NCBI GenBank assembly: GCA_900545625.1
Contig: UQZS01000010.1
Location: 1-49,841 of the forward strand
Source of the DNA: an uncultured Oscillospiraceae bacterium
Lineage (GTDB): Bacteria > Bacillota > Clostridia > Oscillospirales > Acutalibacteraceae
DNA: 49,841 nucleotides
Direction of reading: 5' to 3'
The notes beneath the pieces are model-generated. The model had not been told where the DNA came from. It made no database searches and saw only the letters and a list, made by a program, of their open reading frames with translations. The translations under genes were made by a program, and so were the position numbers. Shown piece after piece: positions 8,919 through 16,774 of the stretch (position 1 is its first letter; every line of letters starts with the position of its first letter).

Positions 8919-9494
8919 ATGAAAAGCAAAAAGTCTCTTTGGATCGCGCTTGCCGTGGTGGCGGTCGTCGTGATCGCCGCGGTGGGCTGGATCATGTCCA
9001 CTTACAACGGGCTTGTGGAAACGCGTGAGCAGGTGACGGCACAGCAGGCAAACGTGCAAAGCCAGCTGCAAAGACGCGCCGACTTGATCCCGAATCTGGT
9101 CAGCACGGTGCAGGCTTACGCCACGCATGAGGAAGAGGTCTACACCGCCCTTGCCGACGCACGCGCGGCGCTCGCGGGCGCGAGCACGGTCGACGAGCTC
9201 AATGCGGCAAACAGCGCCCTGGATTCCGCGCTCTCGCGGCTGCTCGTGGTGGTGGAAAACTACCCGGAACTGCAGGCAAGCCAGAATTTCATCAATTTGC
9301 AGGATGAGCTGGCGGGCACCGAAAACCGCATTGTGCAGGCACGCAATACGTACAACGATATGGCGCGTGAATACAATACACGGATCCAGCGTTTCCCGTC
9401 CTCGCTGATCGCAAGCATCGGTAATTTTGAGCAGGTGGATTATTTCGAGGCGTCTGAAGAGTCACAAACCGTTCCGGAAGTGAGCTTCGACTGA
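8919..9494 (+). CDS. lemA: LemA family protein
   Basis: LemA proteins are small membrane-anchored, all-helical proteins of uncertain biochemical role. This one has 191 residues, a membrane helix near the N-terminus (about residues 7-26), and the characteristic RRADLIPNLV segment followed by long amphipathic helices and an ARNTYNDMAREYN stretch. An AGGAGG site lies just before the ATG. The next gene encodes a TPM-domain protein, the usual partner of LemA in Firmicutes, so the two probably act together in the envelope. Confidence 0.88.
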   Translation: MKSKKSLWIALAVVAVVVIAAVGWIMSTYNGLVETREQVTAQQANVQSQLQRRADLIPNLVSTVQAYATHEEEVYTALADARAALAGASTVDELNAANSALDSALSRLLVVVENYPELQASQNFINLQDELAGTENRIVQARNTYNDMAREYNTRIQRFPSSLIASIGNFEQVDYFEASEESQTVPEVSFD

Positions 9495-9516
9495 TCCCGG
9501 GGCTTGGAGGAGAAGA

Positions 9517-10314
9517 ATGAAACGAATTTCGGCGCTTGTGCTGGGGCTTTTGGCGGCGGCGCTTTTGGTGCTGCCCGCTTCGGCGGCGCGAACGGAATAC
9601 CCCGAGCCGACAAGTGGCTTTTTCGTCAACGACTTCGCGGGCTGCTTAAACGCCGAGGATGCACAGGAGATGCAAGCTTTGGGCGAGGCGCTGTACCGTG
9701 CGACGGGGGCGCAGGCGGTCGTGGTGACGGTGGAATCCTTGGACGGTGCATCCATTGAGGATTACGGCTATGACCTTGCCAACGGTTGGGGCATCGGCGA
9801 TGAGAGCGCGGACTCAGGCGTTCTGCTGCTGCTTTCCACCGGCGACCGGCAGGTGCGCATCGAGGTCGGCAGCGGCCTTGAAGGCAGGCTGACCGACGGT
9901 AAAACGGGGCGTATACTCGATACATACGCCATACCGTATTTGCGCGCGGACGATTTTTCCACCGGGCTTTTGGAGGCGTATAAGGCCATTGTCAATGAGG
10001 TCTATATCGAATATGATATGGAGCCTTCCGACGGGTATGTCCCTATAGAGGAAGATTATGAGATCACAGACGGGGATCTGGCCCGCTTTGCGGGTGCGAT
10101 ATTCCCGATACTCACGGTCCTCGTACTCATCTTTATTGTCGCTACGCGCCGGCATTGGGGCGGAGGCGGCGGTGGCTTTTACGGCGGCTATCACGGCGGC
10201 GGTTTCCATGGTGGCGGCTTCTCCGGCGGCGGCGGGTTCTCCAGCGGCGGCGGAGGCGGCTTCTCGGGCGGAGGCGGCGGTTTCTCCGGCGGCGGCAGCT
10301 CGCGCGGGTTCTGA
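9517..10314 (+). CDS. TPM domain-containing secreted membrane protein (YgcG family)
   Basis: The 265-residue protein has an N-terminal signal peptide (cleavage probably after about residue 23, PASA). A TPM domain follows (about residues 30-155, with VVTVESLDG and IEVGSGLEGRL), then an acidic stretch, one membrane helix (about 188-208), and a tail made almost only of Gly, Phe and Ser. TPM proteins act in the envelope; several have been linked to phosphatase activity or photosystem repair, but no defined reaction can be assigned here. GGAGGAG precedes the ATG, 22 bases after lemA. The glycine tail is encoded by repeated GGCGGC-type codons and is low-complexity, not a separate repeat element. 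Confidence 0.85.
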   Translation: MKRISALVLGLLAAALLVLPASAARTEYPEPTSGFFVNDFAGCLNAEDAQEMQALGEALYRATGAQAVVVTVESLDGASIEDYGYDLANGWGIGDESADSGVLLLLSTGDRQVRIEVGSGLEGRLTDGKTGRILDTYAIPYLRADDFSTGLLEAYKAIVNEVYIEYDMEPSDGYVPIEEDYEITDGDLARFAGAIFPILTVLVLIFIVATRRHWGGGGGGFYGGYHGGGFHGGGFSGGGGFSSGGGGGFSGGGGGFSGGGSSRGF

Positions 10315-10337
10315 CAGAATACAGAATATCAAAGCAA

Positions 10338-10375
10338 AAACGGACTTCGGTTTTTCCGAAGTCCGTTTCGTTTTA
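10338..10375. terminator. Strong bidirectional terminator between the TPM gene and citrate synthase
   Basis: CGGACTTCGG (10341-10350) and CCGAAGTCCG (10356-10365) pair perfectly around TTTTT, extended by AAA/TTT. T-rich DNA follows on both strands, so it can end both convergent transcripts. Confidence 0.88.
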
Positions 10376-10393
10376 CTGTATATCGTCCGGCGC

Positions 10394-11755
10394 TTATCGC
10401 TCTGTAAGCGGCACATACGGCTTTACGCCGGAGACGCTTTTGTATGCGGGGCGGATGATCTTGTCGACATTCGTCAATTCTTCGAGCATATGTGCGCTCC
10501 AGCCCACGATGCGCGCCATCGCAAAGATCGGCGTGTAAAGCTCTGGCGGAATGTCCAGCATGCTGTAAACGAATCCGCTGTAAAAGTCCACGTTAGGGCT
10601 GACGCCCTTGTAAATGCGCCGGCGTTCGGCGATGACCTGCGGGCCTAAGCGCGCAATCATGCTGTACAGCGCAAAATCCTCGCCGCGCTTTTTCTCCTGC
10701 GCGAGCTTCTGCACGAAGCCCTCAAAAATCTCTGCGCGCGGGTCGGAAATGGAGTATACCGCGTGCCCCATGCCGTAAATCAAGCCCTTTTTATCAAAAG
10801 CTTCACGGTTAAGCAGCTTTTCAAGATATGCGCGCACCTCATCCTCGTCATGCACATCCCGCACATGGCGCTTGATGTCCTTGACCATTTCCACGACCTT
10901 GATGTTTGCGCCGCCGTGCTTCGGCCCTTTGAGCGAGCAAAGCGCCGCCGCCATGACCGAGAAGGTGTCCGACCCGGAGGAGGCGACCACGTGCGTCGTG
11001 AACGATGAGTTGTTGCCGCCGCCGTGCTCCATATGTAAGATCAGCGCGATGTCGAGCACCTGTGCTTCGAGCGCGGTGTGTTTTTTGTCGGGACGCAGCA
11101 GCCGCAGGATGTTTTCCGCTGCCGAGAGCTTGGCGTCGGGGTGGTGGATATACAAACTGTCGTTGCAGATATAGTGGTTGTATGCCTGATATCCGTATAC
11201 GGCGAGCATCGGGAAACGGCTGATGAGCGACAGGCACTGCCGAAGCACGTTTTCCTGCGTCATCTCCGTCGGGTTGCTGTCATATGCAGAAAGCGTCAGC
11301 ACGCTGCGCGTCAGGCTGTTCATGATGTCCTTGCTCGGCGCTTTCATCACAACATCGCGCACAAAGTTGCGCGGCAGACAGCGCATCGTCGAAAGTATGT
11401 CGCAAAACTCCGAAAGCTGCGCTTCGTTCGGCAGCGCCCCGAACAAAAGCAGGTACGCCGCCTCCTCAAAGCCGAAGCGCTTTTCCCGAATACAGCCGCG
11501 CACAAGCTCCGTAACATTGATGCCGCGGTAGCGAAGCTCGCCGGCACAGGGCTTGCGTCCCTCAGGCGTCTCTTCGTATGCTTTGACATTGGAAATCGTC
11601 GTTAAGCCTGCTAAAACGCCCACGCCGTTTTTGTCGCGCAAACCGCGCTTCACGGCATATTGTTCATATAGCTCGGGATCAATGGTGCTGCATGCGGTGT
11701 TCTCTAAACTCATCTTTGCGGCATAATCCATGATCTCCGCTCTGGTCTTTCGCAT
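10394..11755 (-). CDS. gltA: Citrate (Si)-synthase, anaerobe type
   Basis: Condenses acetyl-CoA with oxaloacetate to citrate, the first step toward 2-oxoglutarate and thus glutamate and arginine. The 453-residue protein carries the family catalytic residues His280 (GPKHGGAN), His331 (GMGHAVY) and Asp390 (NVDFYSG). A methylcitrate activity cannot be ruled out from sequence. An AAGGAGG site precedes the ATG. It is transcribed alone: a good promoter lies upstream and the shared terminator downstream. No aconitase or isocitrate dehydrogenase gene is nearby. Confidence 0.88.
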   Translation of the reverse strand: MRKTRAEIMDYAAKMSLENTACSTIDPELYEQYAVKRGLRDKNGVGVLAGLTTISNVKAYEETPEGRKPCAGELRYRGINVTELVRGCIREKRFGFEEAAYLLLFGALPNEAQLSEFCDILSTMRCLPRNFVRDVVMKAPSKDIMNSLTRSVLTLSAYDSNPTEMTQENVLRQCLSLISRFPMLAVYGYQAYNHYICNDSLYIHHPDAKLSAAENILRLLRPDKKHTALEAQVLDIALILHMEHGGGNNSSFTTHVVASSGSDTFSVMAAALCSLKGPKHGGANIKVVEMVKDIKRHVRDVHDEDEVRAYLEKLLNREAFDKKGLIYGMGHAVYSISDPRAEIFEGFVQKLAQEKKRGEDFALYSMIARLGPQVIAERRRIYKGVSPNVDFYSGFVYSMLDIPPELYTPIFAMARIVGWSAHMLEELTNVDKIIRPAYKSVSGVKPYVPLTER

Positions 11756-11807
11756 CTTGCATCCTCCTTTTTCTTCTTGATTTTGATACCTTTACTCTCT
11801 GATTCTA

Positions 11808-11837
11808 ATCATAAAGGAAAAAGCCCTTGGGTGTCAA
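11808..11837 (-). promoter_or_regulatory. Promoter of citrate synthase
   Basis: On the minus strand TTGACA (11832-11837), an 18-base spacer, and TATGAT (11808-11813). It lies about 50 bases before the gltA ATG and is divergent from the marR promoter. Confidence 0.72.
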
Positions 11838-11877
11838 CGCCTAAATTGTAAACATTATGTGAACTGTCGTGATTTTG

Positions 11878-11906
11878 TTGACAGATTATAGGGAAAGGTA
11901 TATATT
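11878..11906 (+). promoter_or_regulatory. Promoter of the MarR regulator gene
   Basis: TTGACA (11878-11883), 17-base spacer, TATATT (11901-11906). Two imperfect direct copies of ATTATAGRSAAA (11885-11896 and 11904-11915) overlap it and might be regulator sites, but this is weak. Confidence 0.72.
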
Positions 11907-11929
11907 ATAGACAAATAGGGGGCGGTTTG

Positions 11930-12361
11930 ATGCCAAAAACTGCGCGGCAGGAAGCTGCCGAAATGCTTACCGAGTTGTTGTTCCGCTTTTACAGCGCAGG
12001 TCAGCGCCACCCGCGCGTAACGCAGGGGCCGAAGATCCACACCCATGCGTTCCATGTGCTGTATCTGCTTGCTCGTGCGCATGACAAGCGGCTGTCTTTA
12101 AGTTTTCTGCTTACGGAATTGCAGGTGACCAAGCAGCAGCTTTCCAAGCTCATCAACGAGCTGGAGGACTTCGGGTATGTCGAGCGGGTGCGCACCGGGC
12201 GTGACCGCCGCAACGTGATGCTGTGCCTGACGGAGGCGGGCGAGCGGTATTATGCCGAACGCGAACAGGCGGTCGCCGACCAGATCGCTGCATTCCTCGA
12301 AAAATATCCGCCCGAAAAAACCGAGTTTTTGCATGAGCTGCTTGTGCAGCTGGGTTCGTGA
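11930..12361 (+). CDS. MarR family transcriptional regulator
   Basis: A 143-residue winged-helix DNA-binding protein. The recognition helix region reads LQVTKQQLSKLINELEDFG (about residues 64-82) and is followed by the typical wing RVRTGRDRRNVMLCLTEAG. The ATG at 11930 is chosen over the TTG three bases before it because AGGGGG is well spaced. It has its own promoter and terminator, and reads divergently from citrate synthase. Whether it controls gltA, itself, or a distant efflux or stress gene is not visible. No ligand can be inferred. Confidence 0.85.
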   Translation: MPKTARQEAAEMLTELLFRFYSAGQRHPRVTQGPKIHTHAFHVLYLLARAHDKRLSLSFLLTELQVTKQQLSKLINELEDFGYVERVRTGRDRRNVMLCLTEAGERYYAEREQAVADQIAAFLEKYPPEKTEFLHELLVQLGS

Positions 12362-12385
12362 ACGCAAAAACAACAAACTGCACAG

Positions 12386-12413
12386 AGCTTCCCCGCTTGC
12401 GGGGGAGCTTTTT
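12386..12413 (+). terminator. Terminator after the MarR gene
   Basis: AGCTTCCCCGC and GCGGGGGAGCT form an 11-pair stem with one G-T pair around a TT-type loop, followed by TTTTT. Confidence 0.82.
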
Positions 12414-12429
12414 ATGTCTTAGACAAACT

Positions 12430-12445
12430 GCACAATATATTGCGC
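12430..12445 (+). promoter_or_regulatory. NrdR box 1 upstream of nrdG
   Basis: GCACAATATATTGCGC matches the 16-base palindromic NrdR box (acaCwAtATaTwGtgt) at most positions. Its centre is 41 bases, about four helical turns, before the second box. Confidence 0.72.
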
Positions 12446-12466
12446 AAAATTTCGCCGCATTTCCGA

Positions 12467-12495
12467 TTGCACACTAAATTTAGTGGTGCTATAAT
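12467..12495 (+). promoter_or_regulatory. Promoter of nrdG
   Basis: TTGCAC (12467-12472), 17-base spacer, perfect TATAAT (12490-12495). The spacer is filled by the second NrdR box, so repressor binding would block polymerase directly. Confidence 0.8.
12471..12486 (+). promoter_or_regulatory. NrdR box 2, inside the nrdG promoter spacer
   Basis: ACACTAAATTTAGTGG contains the perfect palindrome CACTAAATTTAGTG (12472-12485) and fits the NrdR consensus closely. Confidence 0.75.
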
Positions 12496-12565
12496 AATAA
12501 AGCTTTCCTTTCCGCCGCGCGGGAGTGCTGCGGAAAGAATTTTATCTTGAACGAGGGGGAGCGCT

Positions 12566-13264
12566 ATGAAAATCAGCGGCCTTCAAACCCTGACTTTGCT
12601 GGATTTTCCGGGCAAGGTCGCCTGCACGGTGTTCACGAGCGGCTGCAACATGCGCTGCCCGTTTTGCCATAATGCAGGGCTTGTGCTTGAGCCCGACGAG
12701 CCTGCGCAGATGACCGAGGACGAATTTTTCGCCTTTCTTAAAAAACGCAGCGGCGTGCTTGACGGCGTTTGCGTGACGGGCGGCGAGCCGCTGCTGCAAA
12801 CGGATCTGATCCCGTTCTTCCAAAGGGTAAAGGACCTTGGCTTTACAACGAAGCTCGACACCAACGGCTTTTTGACCGACCGCCTGCGTAAAACCGTGGA
12901 AAGCGGCACGGTGGATTATGTGGCGATGGACGTCAAAAATGACCCGAGCCGCTATGCCGAAACGGTCGGCATCCCGAATTTTTCCATGGAACCGATTTTC
13001 GAGAGCGTGCAGTATTTGATGTCCTGCGGCGTAGACTATGAATTCCGCACCACGGTCGTCCGCGAGCTGCACCGCGCCGGCAACCTTACGGCGATCGCCG
13101 AGTGGCTGCAGGGCGCAAAGCGGTATTTTTTACAGGGCTTCCGCGATTCGGGCGAGATCTTGGGCGGCACCATGCACGCCTATTCCCCGCAGGAGATGCG
13201 CGAACTGCTCGGTAAAGTGCAGGCAATCTTGCCGCAGACGGAACTGCGCGGCGTAGAGGTATAA
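12566..13264 (+). CDS. nrdG: Anaerobic ribonucleotide reductase activating protein NrdG
   Basis: A radical SAM enzyme that uses a 4Fe-4S cluster and S-adenosylmethionine to create the glycyl radical on NrdD. The cluster motif is CNMRCPFC (Cys28, Cys32, Cys35), followed by VTGGEPLLQ for SAM binding. The 232-residue length is typical of the longer Firmicutes and archaeal form. AGGGGGAG precedes the ATG. It lies upstream of nrdD with a separate promoter, and both promoters carry NrdR boxes, which supports nrdG rather than another radical SAM activase. Confidence 0.9.
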   Translation: MKISGLQTLTLLDFPGKVACTVFTSGCNMRCPFCHNAGLVLEPDEPAQMTEDEFFAFLKKRSGVLDGVCVTGGEPLLQTDLIPFFQRVKDLGFTTKLDTNGFLTDRLRKTVESGTVDYVAMDVKNDPSRYAETVGIPNFSMEPIFESVQYLMSCGVDYEFRTTVVRELHRAGNLTAIAEWLQGAKRYFLQGFRDSGEILGGTMHAYSPQEMRELLGKVQAILPQTELRGVEV

Positions 13265-13265
13265 A

Positions 13266-13281
13266 CAACAATATATTGTGC
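13266..13281 (+). promoter_or_regulatory. NrdR box 1 upstream of nrdD
   Basis: The core ACAATATATTGT (13268-13279) is a perfect palindrome. Its centre is 32 bases (three helical turns) from the next box. Confidence 0.78.
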
Positions 13282-13297
13282 TTCGAAAGAATAAATT

Positions 13298-13313
13298 TAA
13301 CAACATATTGTGA
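13298..13313 (+). promoter_or_regulatory. NrdR box 2 upstream of nrdD
   Basis: ACAACATATTGT (13300-13311) differs from box 1 at a single base. It ends eight bases before the -35 hexamer of nrdD. Confidence 0.75.
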
Positions 13314-13320
13314 AAACGGC

Positions 13321-13349
13321 TTGACAGCTCCAAGCGGCTGTGATAGTAT
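13321..13349 (+). promoter_or_regulatory. Promoter of nrdD
   Basis: TTGACA (13321-13326), 17-base spacer, TAGTAT (13344-13349), about 74 bases before the nrdD ATG. Confidence 0.78.
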
Positions 13350-13423
13350 AGATCATACAGGCGTTTCGGAGAAACACGATTTTAGAAACATAAAAACTTT
13401 TTAATAAAAGCGAGGGAAAAGGA

Positions 13424-15793
13424 ATGTATCAGGTCATCAAGCGAGACGGCAAACATGTGGATTTTGACCTCTCCAAGATCACCGAAGCGATCCGCAAGGC
13501 GTTTGAAGCGCAGGAACGGCAGTACAACATGGACATCATCGAGCTGCTGGCGCTCAAGGTCACCGCGGATTTTGAGAAGAAGATCAAGGACGGTCTCATC
13601 GGCGTGGAGGACATCCAGGACAGCGTCGAGGCGGTTCTCATCGCGGCGGACTATGCCGACGTGGCGAAAGGTTATATCCTTTACAGAAAGCAGCGCGAAA
13701 AGATCCGCAACATGAAGTCCACCGTGCTCGATTATAAGGAGATCGTGGACAATTACGTGCATCTGACAGACTGGCGCGTCAAGGAAAACTCCACCGTGAC
13801 CTATTCCGTCGGCGGCCTGATCTTAAGCAACTCCGGTGCGATCACGGCGAACTATTGGCTGTCGGAGATCTATGACAACGAGATCGCCGAGGCGCACCGC
13901 AACGCGGACATCCACATCCATGACCTGTCCATGCTCACGGGCTACTGCGCGGGCTGGTCGTTAAAGCAGCTTATCCAGGAGGGTCTGGGCGGCATCCCCG
14001 GCAAGATCACCTCTTCGCCCGCGTCGCACCTTTCGACGCTGTGCAACCAGATGGTCAACTTCCTCGGCATCATGCAGAACGAATGGGCGGGCGCGCAGGC
14101 GTTCTCCTCTTTCGATACCTACCTTGCCCCGTTTGTAAAGGTTGACAACTTGTCATACAAGGAAGTCAAGCAGTGCATCCAGTCCTTCGTCTACGGCGTC
14201 AATACGCCCAGCCGCTGGGGCACGCAGTCGCCGTTTACGAACATCACGCTGGACTGGACGGTCCCCGCGGACCTTGCCGAATTAAACGCGATCGTCGGCG
14301 GCAAGGAAATGGACTTCAAATACAAAGACTGCAAAAAAGAGATGGACATGGTCAACAAGGCGTTCATCGAGATCATGGTCGAGGGCGACGCCAACGGCCG
14401 CGGCTTCCAGTACCCGATCCCGACCTATTCCATCACCAAGGACTTTGACTGGTCCGAGACCGAAAACAACAAGCTCCTGTTTGAAATGACCGCGAAGTAC
14501 GGCACGCCGTATTTCTCGAACTACATCAACAGCGATATGGAGCCTTCGGACGTCCGTTCCATGTGCTGCCGCCTGCGGCTCGATCTGCGCGAGCTGCGCA
14601 AGAAATCCGGCGGTTACTTCGGCAGCGGCGAAAGCACCGGCTCCGTTGGCGTGGTCACGATCAACATGCCGCGCATCGCATATCTCTCGAAAACCGAGGA
14701 AGAATTCTATAAGCGGCTCGATCGCATGATGGATATTTCCGCGCGTTCTTTGAAGGTCAAGCGCGACATCATTTCGCGGCTTTTGGACGAGGGACTGTAT
14801 CCGTACACCAAGCGCTACCTCGGCACATTCAACAACCATTTCTCGACCATCGGGCTTATTGGCATGAACGAAGCCTGCCTGAACGCCAACTGGATCGGCG
14901 AGGACTTGGGCCACGAGCGCGCACAGCAGTTTACAAAGGATGTGCTCAATCACATGCGCGAGCGCCTTTCCGATTATCAGGAGCAGTACGGCGACCTGTA
15001 TAACCTTGAGGCGACGCCCGCAGAGTCTACGACCTACCGCCTTGCAAAGCACGACGTCGCGCGTTATCCCGACATCATTACGGCGGCGGGCGACTGCGGC
15101 ACCCCGTACTACACGAACTCTTCGCACCTGCCGGTGGACTTCACAGCCGACATTTTTGAGGCGTTGGACATCCAGGACGATCTGCAGACGCTCTACACCT
15201 CCGGCACGGTGTTCCATGCCTTCCTCGGCGAAAAGCTGCCGAGCTGGCAGTCTGCGGCGAATCTGGTGCGCAAGATCGCCGAGAACTACAAGCTGCCCTA
15301 TTACACCATGTCGCCGACCTACTCCGTCTGCAAGGAGCACGGCTACATCACGGGCGAGCATTACACCTGCCCCGAGTGCGGCGGTGTAACCGAAGTGTAC
15401 AGCCGCATTACCGGCTACTATCGTCCGGTGCAGAACTGGAACGACGGCAAGGCGGAAGAATTCAAGCACCGCAAGCTGTATGACATTGCGAACTCGCATC
15501 TGCGCCGTCACGGCGTCTCTGCGGAAAGCGCGGAAGCCCGGCCGGCAGCTGCGGAAGATAAGGCGGGCGAGCTGCTTCTGTTCACCACCAAGACCTGTCC
15601 GAACTGCAAGCTTGCAAAAGCGGCGCTCGACAAAGCGGGCGTAGCGTACACGGTGGTGGATGCGGAAGAGAATACGGAACTGACGGACAAATACGGTGTG
15701 CGCCAGGCGCCGACACTCGTGTCGGTCGCGGGCGACAGCTTTGAGACTTTTGCGAACGCCTCCAACATCAAGGCCTTCGCGGAAAGGGCATAA
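13424..15793 (+). CDS. nrdD: Anaerobic (class III) ribonucleoside-triphosphate reductase with fused C-terminal redoxin
   Basis: Reduces ribonucleoside triphosphates to dNTPs with a glycyl radical. The 789 residues comprise an N-terminal ATP-cone (about 1-90), the ten-stranded barrel (about 100-620, with a Cys pair at 381-382), and a zinc site (Cys636, Cys649, Cys652 with nearby His). The glycyl-radical loop follows, with candidate Gly675 in NDGK. After an Ala/Glu linker (about 698-715) comes a glutaredoxin/thioredoxin-like domain with CPNC (Cys725, Cys728) and the cis-proline segment QAPTLV. Ordinary NrdD ends near the radical loop, so this domain is extra. A TrxB-like reductase begins three bases after the stop. 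Together these suggest that the enzyme takes electrons from a dithiol relay, as reported for redoxin-using NrdD subgroups, rather than from formate. AGGGAAAAGGA precedes the ATG. Confidence 0.93.
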   Translation: MYQVIKRDGKHVDFDLSKITEAIRKAFEAQERQYNMDIIELLALKVTADFEKKIKDGLIGVEDIQDSVEAVLIAADYADVAKGYILYRKQREKIRNMKSTVLDYKEIVDNYVHLTDWRVKENSTVTYSVGGLILSNSGAITANYWLSEIYDNEIAEAHRNADIHIHDLSMLTGYCAGWSLKQLIQEGLGGIPGKITSSPASHLSTLCNQMVNFLGIMQNEWAGAQAFSSFDTYLAPFVKVDNLSYKEVKQCIQSFVYGVNTPSRWGTQSPFTNITLDWTVPADLAELNAIVGGKEMDFKYKDCKKEMDMVNKAFIEIMVEGDANGRGFQYPIPTYSITKDFDWSETENNKLLFEMTAKYGTPYFSNYINSDMEPSDVRSMCCRLRLDLRELRKKSGGYFGSGESTGSVGVVTINMPRIAYLSKTEEEFYKRLDRMMDISARSLKVKRDIISRLLDEGLYPYTKRYLGTFNNHFSTIGLIGMNEACLNANWIGEDLGHERAQQFTKDVLNHMRERLSDYQEQYGDLYNLEATPAESTTYRLAKHDVARYPDIITAAGDCGTPYYTNSSHLPVDFTADIFEALDIQDDLQTLYTSGTVFHAFLGEKLPSWQSAANLVRKIAENYKLPYYTMSPTYSVCKEHGYITGEHYTCPECGGVTEVYSRITGYYRPVQNWNDGKAEEFKHRKLYDIANSHLRRHGVSAESAEARPAAAEDKAGELLLFTTKTCPNCKLAKAALDKAGVAYTVVDAEENTELTDKYGVRQAPTLVSVAGDSFETFANASNIKAFAERA

Positions 15794-15796
15794 CCT

Positions 15797-16708
15797 ATGC
15801 AGGACATCCTGATCGTCGGCGCGGGCACGGCGGGCTTGACCGCCGCGATCTATGCGGCGCGCGCGGGAAAGACCGTGACCGTGCTCGAAAACGAAGCCGT
15901 CGGCGGGCAGATCGCCACCTCGCCGCAGGTCGAAAATTATCCCGGCTTTGAAAGCATCAGCGGAGCAGAATTTTCGGATCGGCTCTTTACCCAAGCGACC
16001 GTGCTCGGCGTATCTGTGGAGCTCGAAAAAGCGCAGGCTGTGCGTGTGCAGGACGGCGTGTTTACCGTCGAGACGGGCGGCGAAAGCTATTCGGCGCGGG
16101 CGCTTATCCTCGCGACGGGCGTAAAGCACCGCCGGCTCGGGCTCGCGGAAGAAGCGTCCTATCTCGGGCGCGGGCTGTCCTATTGCGCGGTGTGCGACGG
16201 GGCGTTTTTCAAAAACCGCACCGTAGCCGTCGTGGGCGGCGGCAACGCCGCACTGCAAAGCGCGATCTATCTTTCCGACGTCGCCGAAAAGGTGTATCTG
16301 ATCCACCGCCGCATGCAGTACCGTGCGGAGGAAGCCGTGATCCGTGCCATGGAAGCAAAGCCGAACATCGAACCCATTTTGAATAAAACGGTAGCGGCGC
16401 TCTCCGGCGAACCGCTTTTGCAGTCGCTCACCTTGCGCGATACGCAGACAGGGGACAAGTCGGAGCTTCCCGTGAACGGCGTGTTCGTTTCGATCGGCAA
16501 AGTTCCCGCAAACGATTTTTGCCGTGACATAGTGACGCTCGACGACGCCGGTTTCATTGTGGCGGACGAATCGTGCAAAACAAACGTACCCGGTATTTTC
16601 GCCGCAGGCGACTGCCGCACAAAGACTGTGCGTCAGCTGACCACCGCCGCTTCGGACGGCAGCATTGCCGCCCTTGCCGCGTGCGATTATCTGAACGCAA
16701 ACGCATAA
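15797..16708 (+). CDS. trxB: Thioredoxin-disulfide reductase-like flavoprotein
   Basis: A 303-residue FAD/NADPH flavoprotein that reduces a redoxin disulfide. It has the N-terminal FAD motif GAGTAGL (8-14), the redox pair Cys130 and Cys133 (CAVC), the NADPH fold GGGNAA (147-152), the NADPH phosphate-binding HRRMQYRA, and the C-terminal FAD motif GIFAAGDC. It starts three bases after nrdD, so the two are translated from one message. Its nearest likely substrate is the CPNC domain fused to NrdD. General thioredoxin reductase activity is also possible. Confidence 0.88.
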   Translation: MQDILIVGAGTAGLTAAIYAARAGKTVTVLENEAVGGQIATSPQVENYPGFESISGAEFSDRLFTQATVLGVSVELEKAQAVRVQDGVFTVETGGESYSARALILATGVKHRRLGLAEEASYLGRGLSYCAVCDGAFFKNRTVAVVGGGNAALQSAIYLSDVAEKVYLIHRRMQYRAEEAVIRAMEAKPNIEPILNKTVAALSGEPLLQSLTLRDTQTGDKSELPVNGVFVSIGKVPANDFCRDIVTLDDAGFIVADESCKTNVPGIFAAGDCRTKTVRQLTTAASDGSIAALAACDYLNANA

Positions 16709-16714
16709 CAAATC

Positions 16715-16746
16715 AAAGCCCTTTGCGCAAAAGCAAAGGGCTTTTT
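16715..16746 (+). terminator. Terminator of the nrdD-trxB operon
   Basis: AAAGCCCTTTGC (16715-16726) pairs perfectly with GCAAAGGGCTTT (16733-16744) around GCAAAA, followed by T-rich DNA. Confidence 0.88.
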
Positions 16747-16774
16747 CGTCTCTGTATGGGCACAAAGGAGCAGT

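Noticed and set aside
10150..10312. Apparent short tandem repeats, at first glance array-like
   Set aside because: They are GGC-rich codons of the glycine tail of the TPM protein, with no spacer structure, so not a CRISPR or minisatellite.
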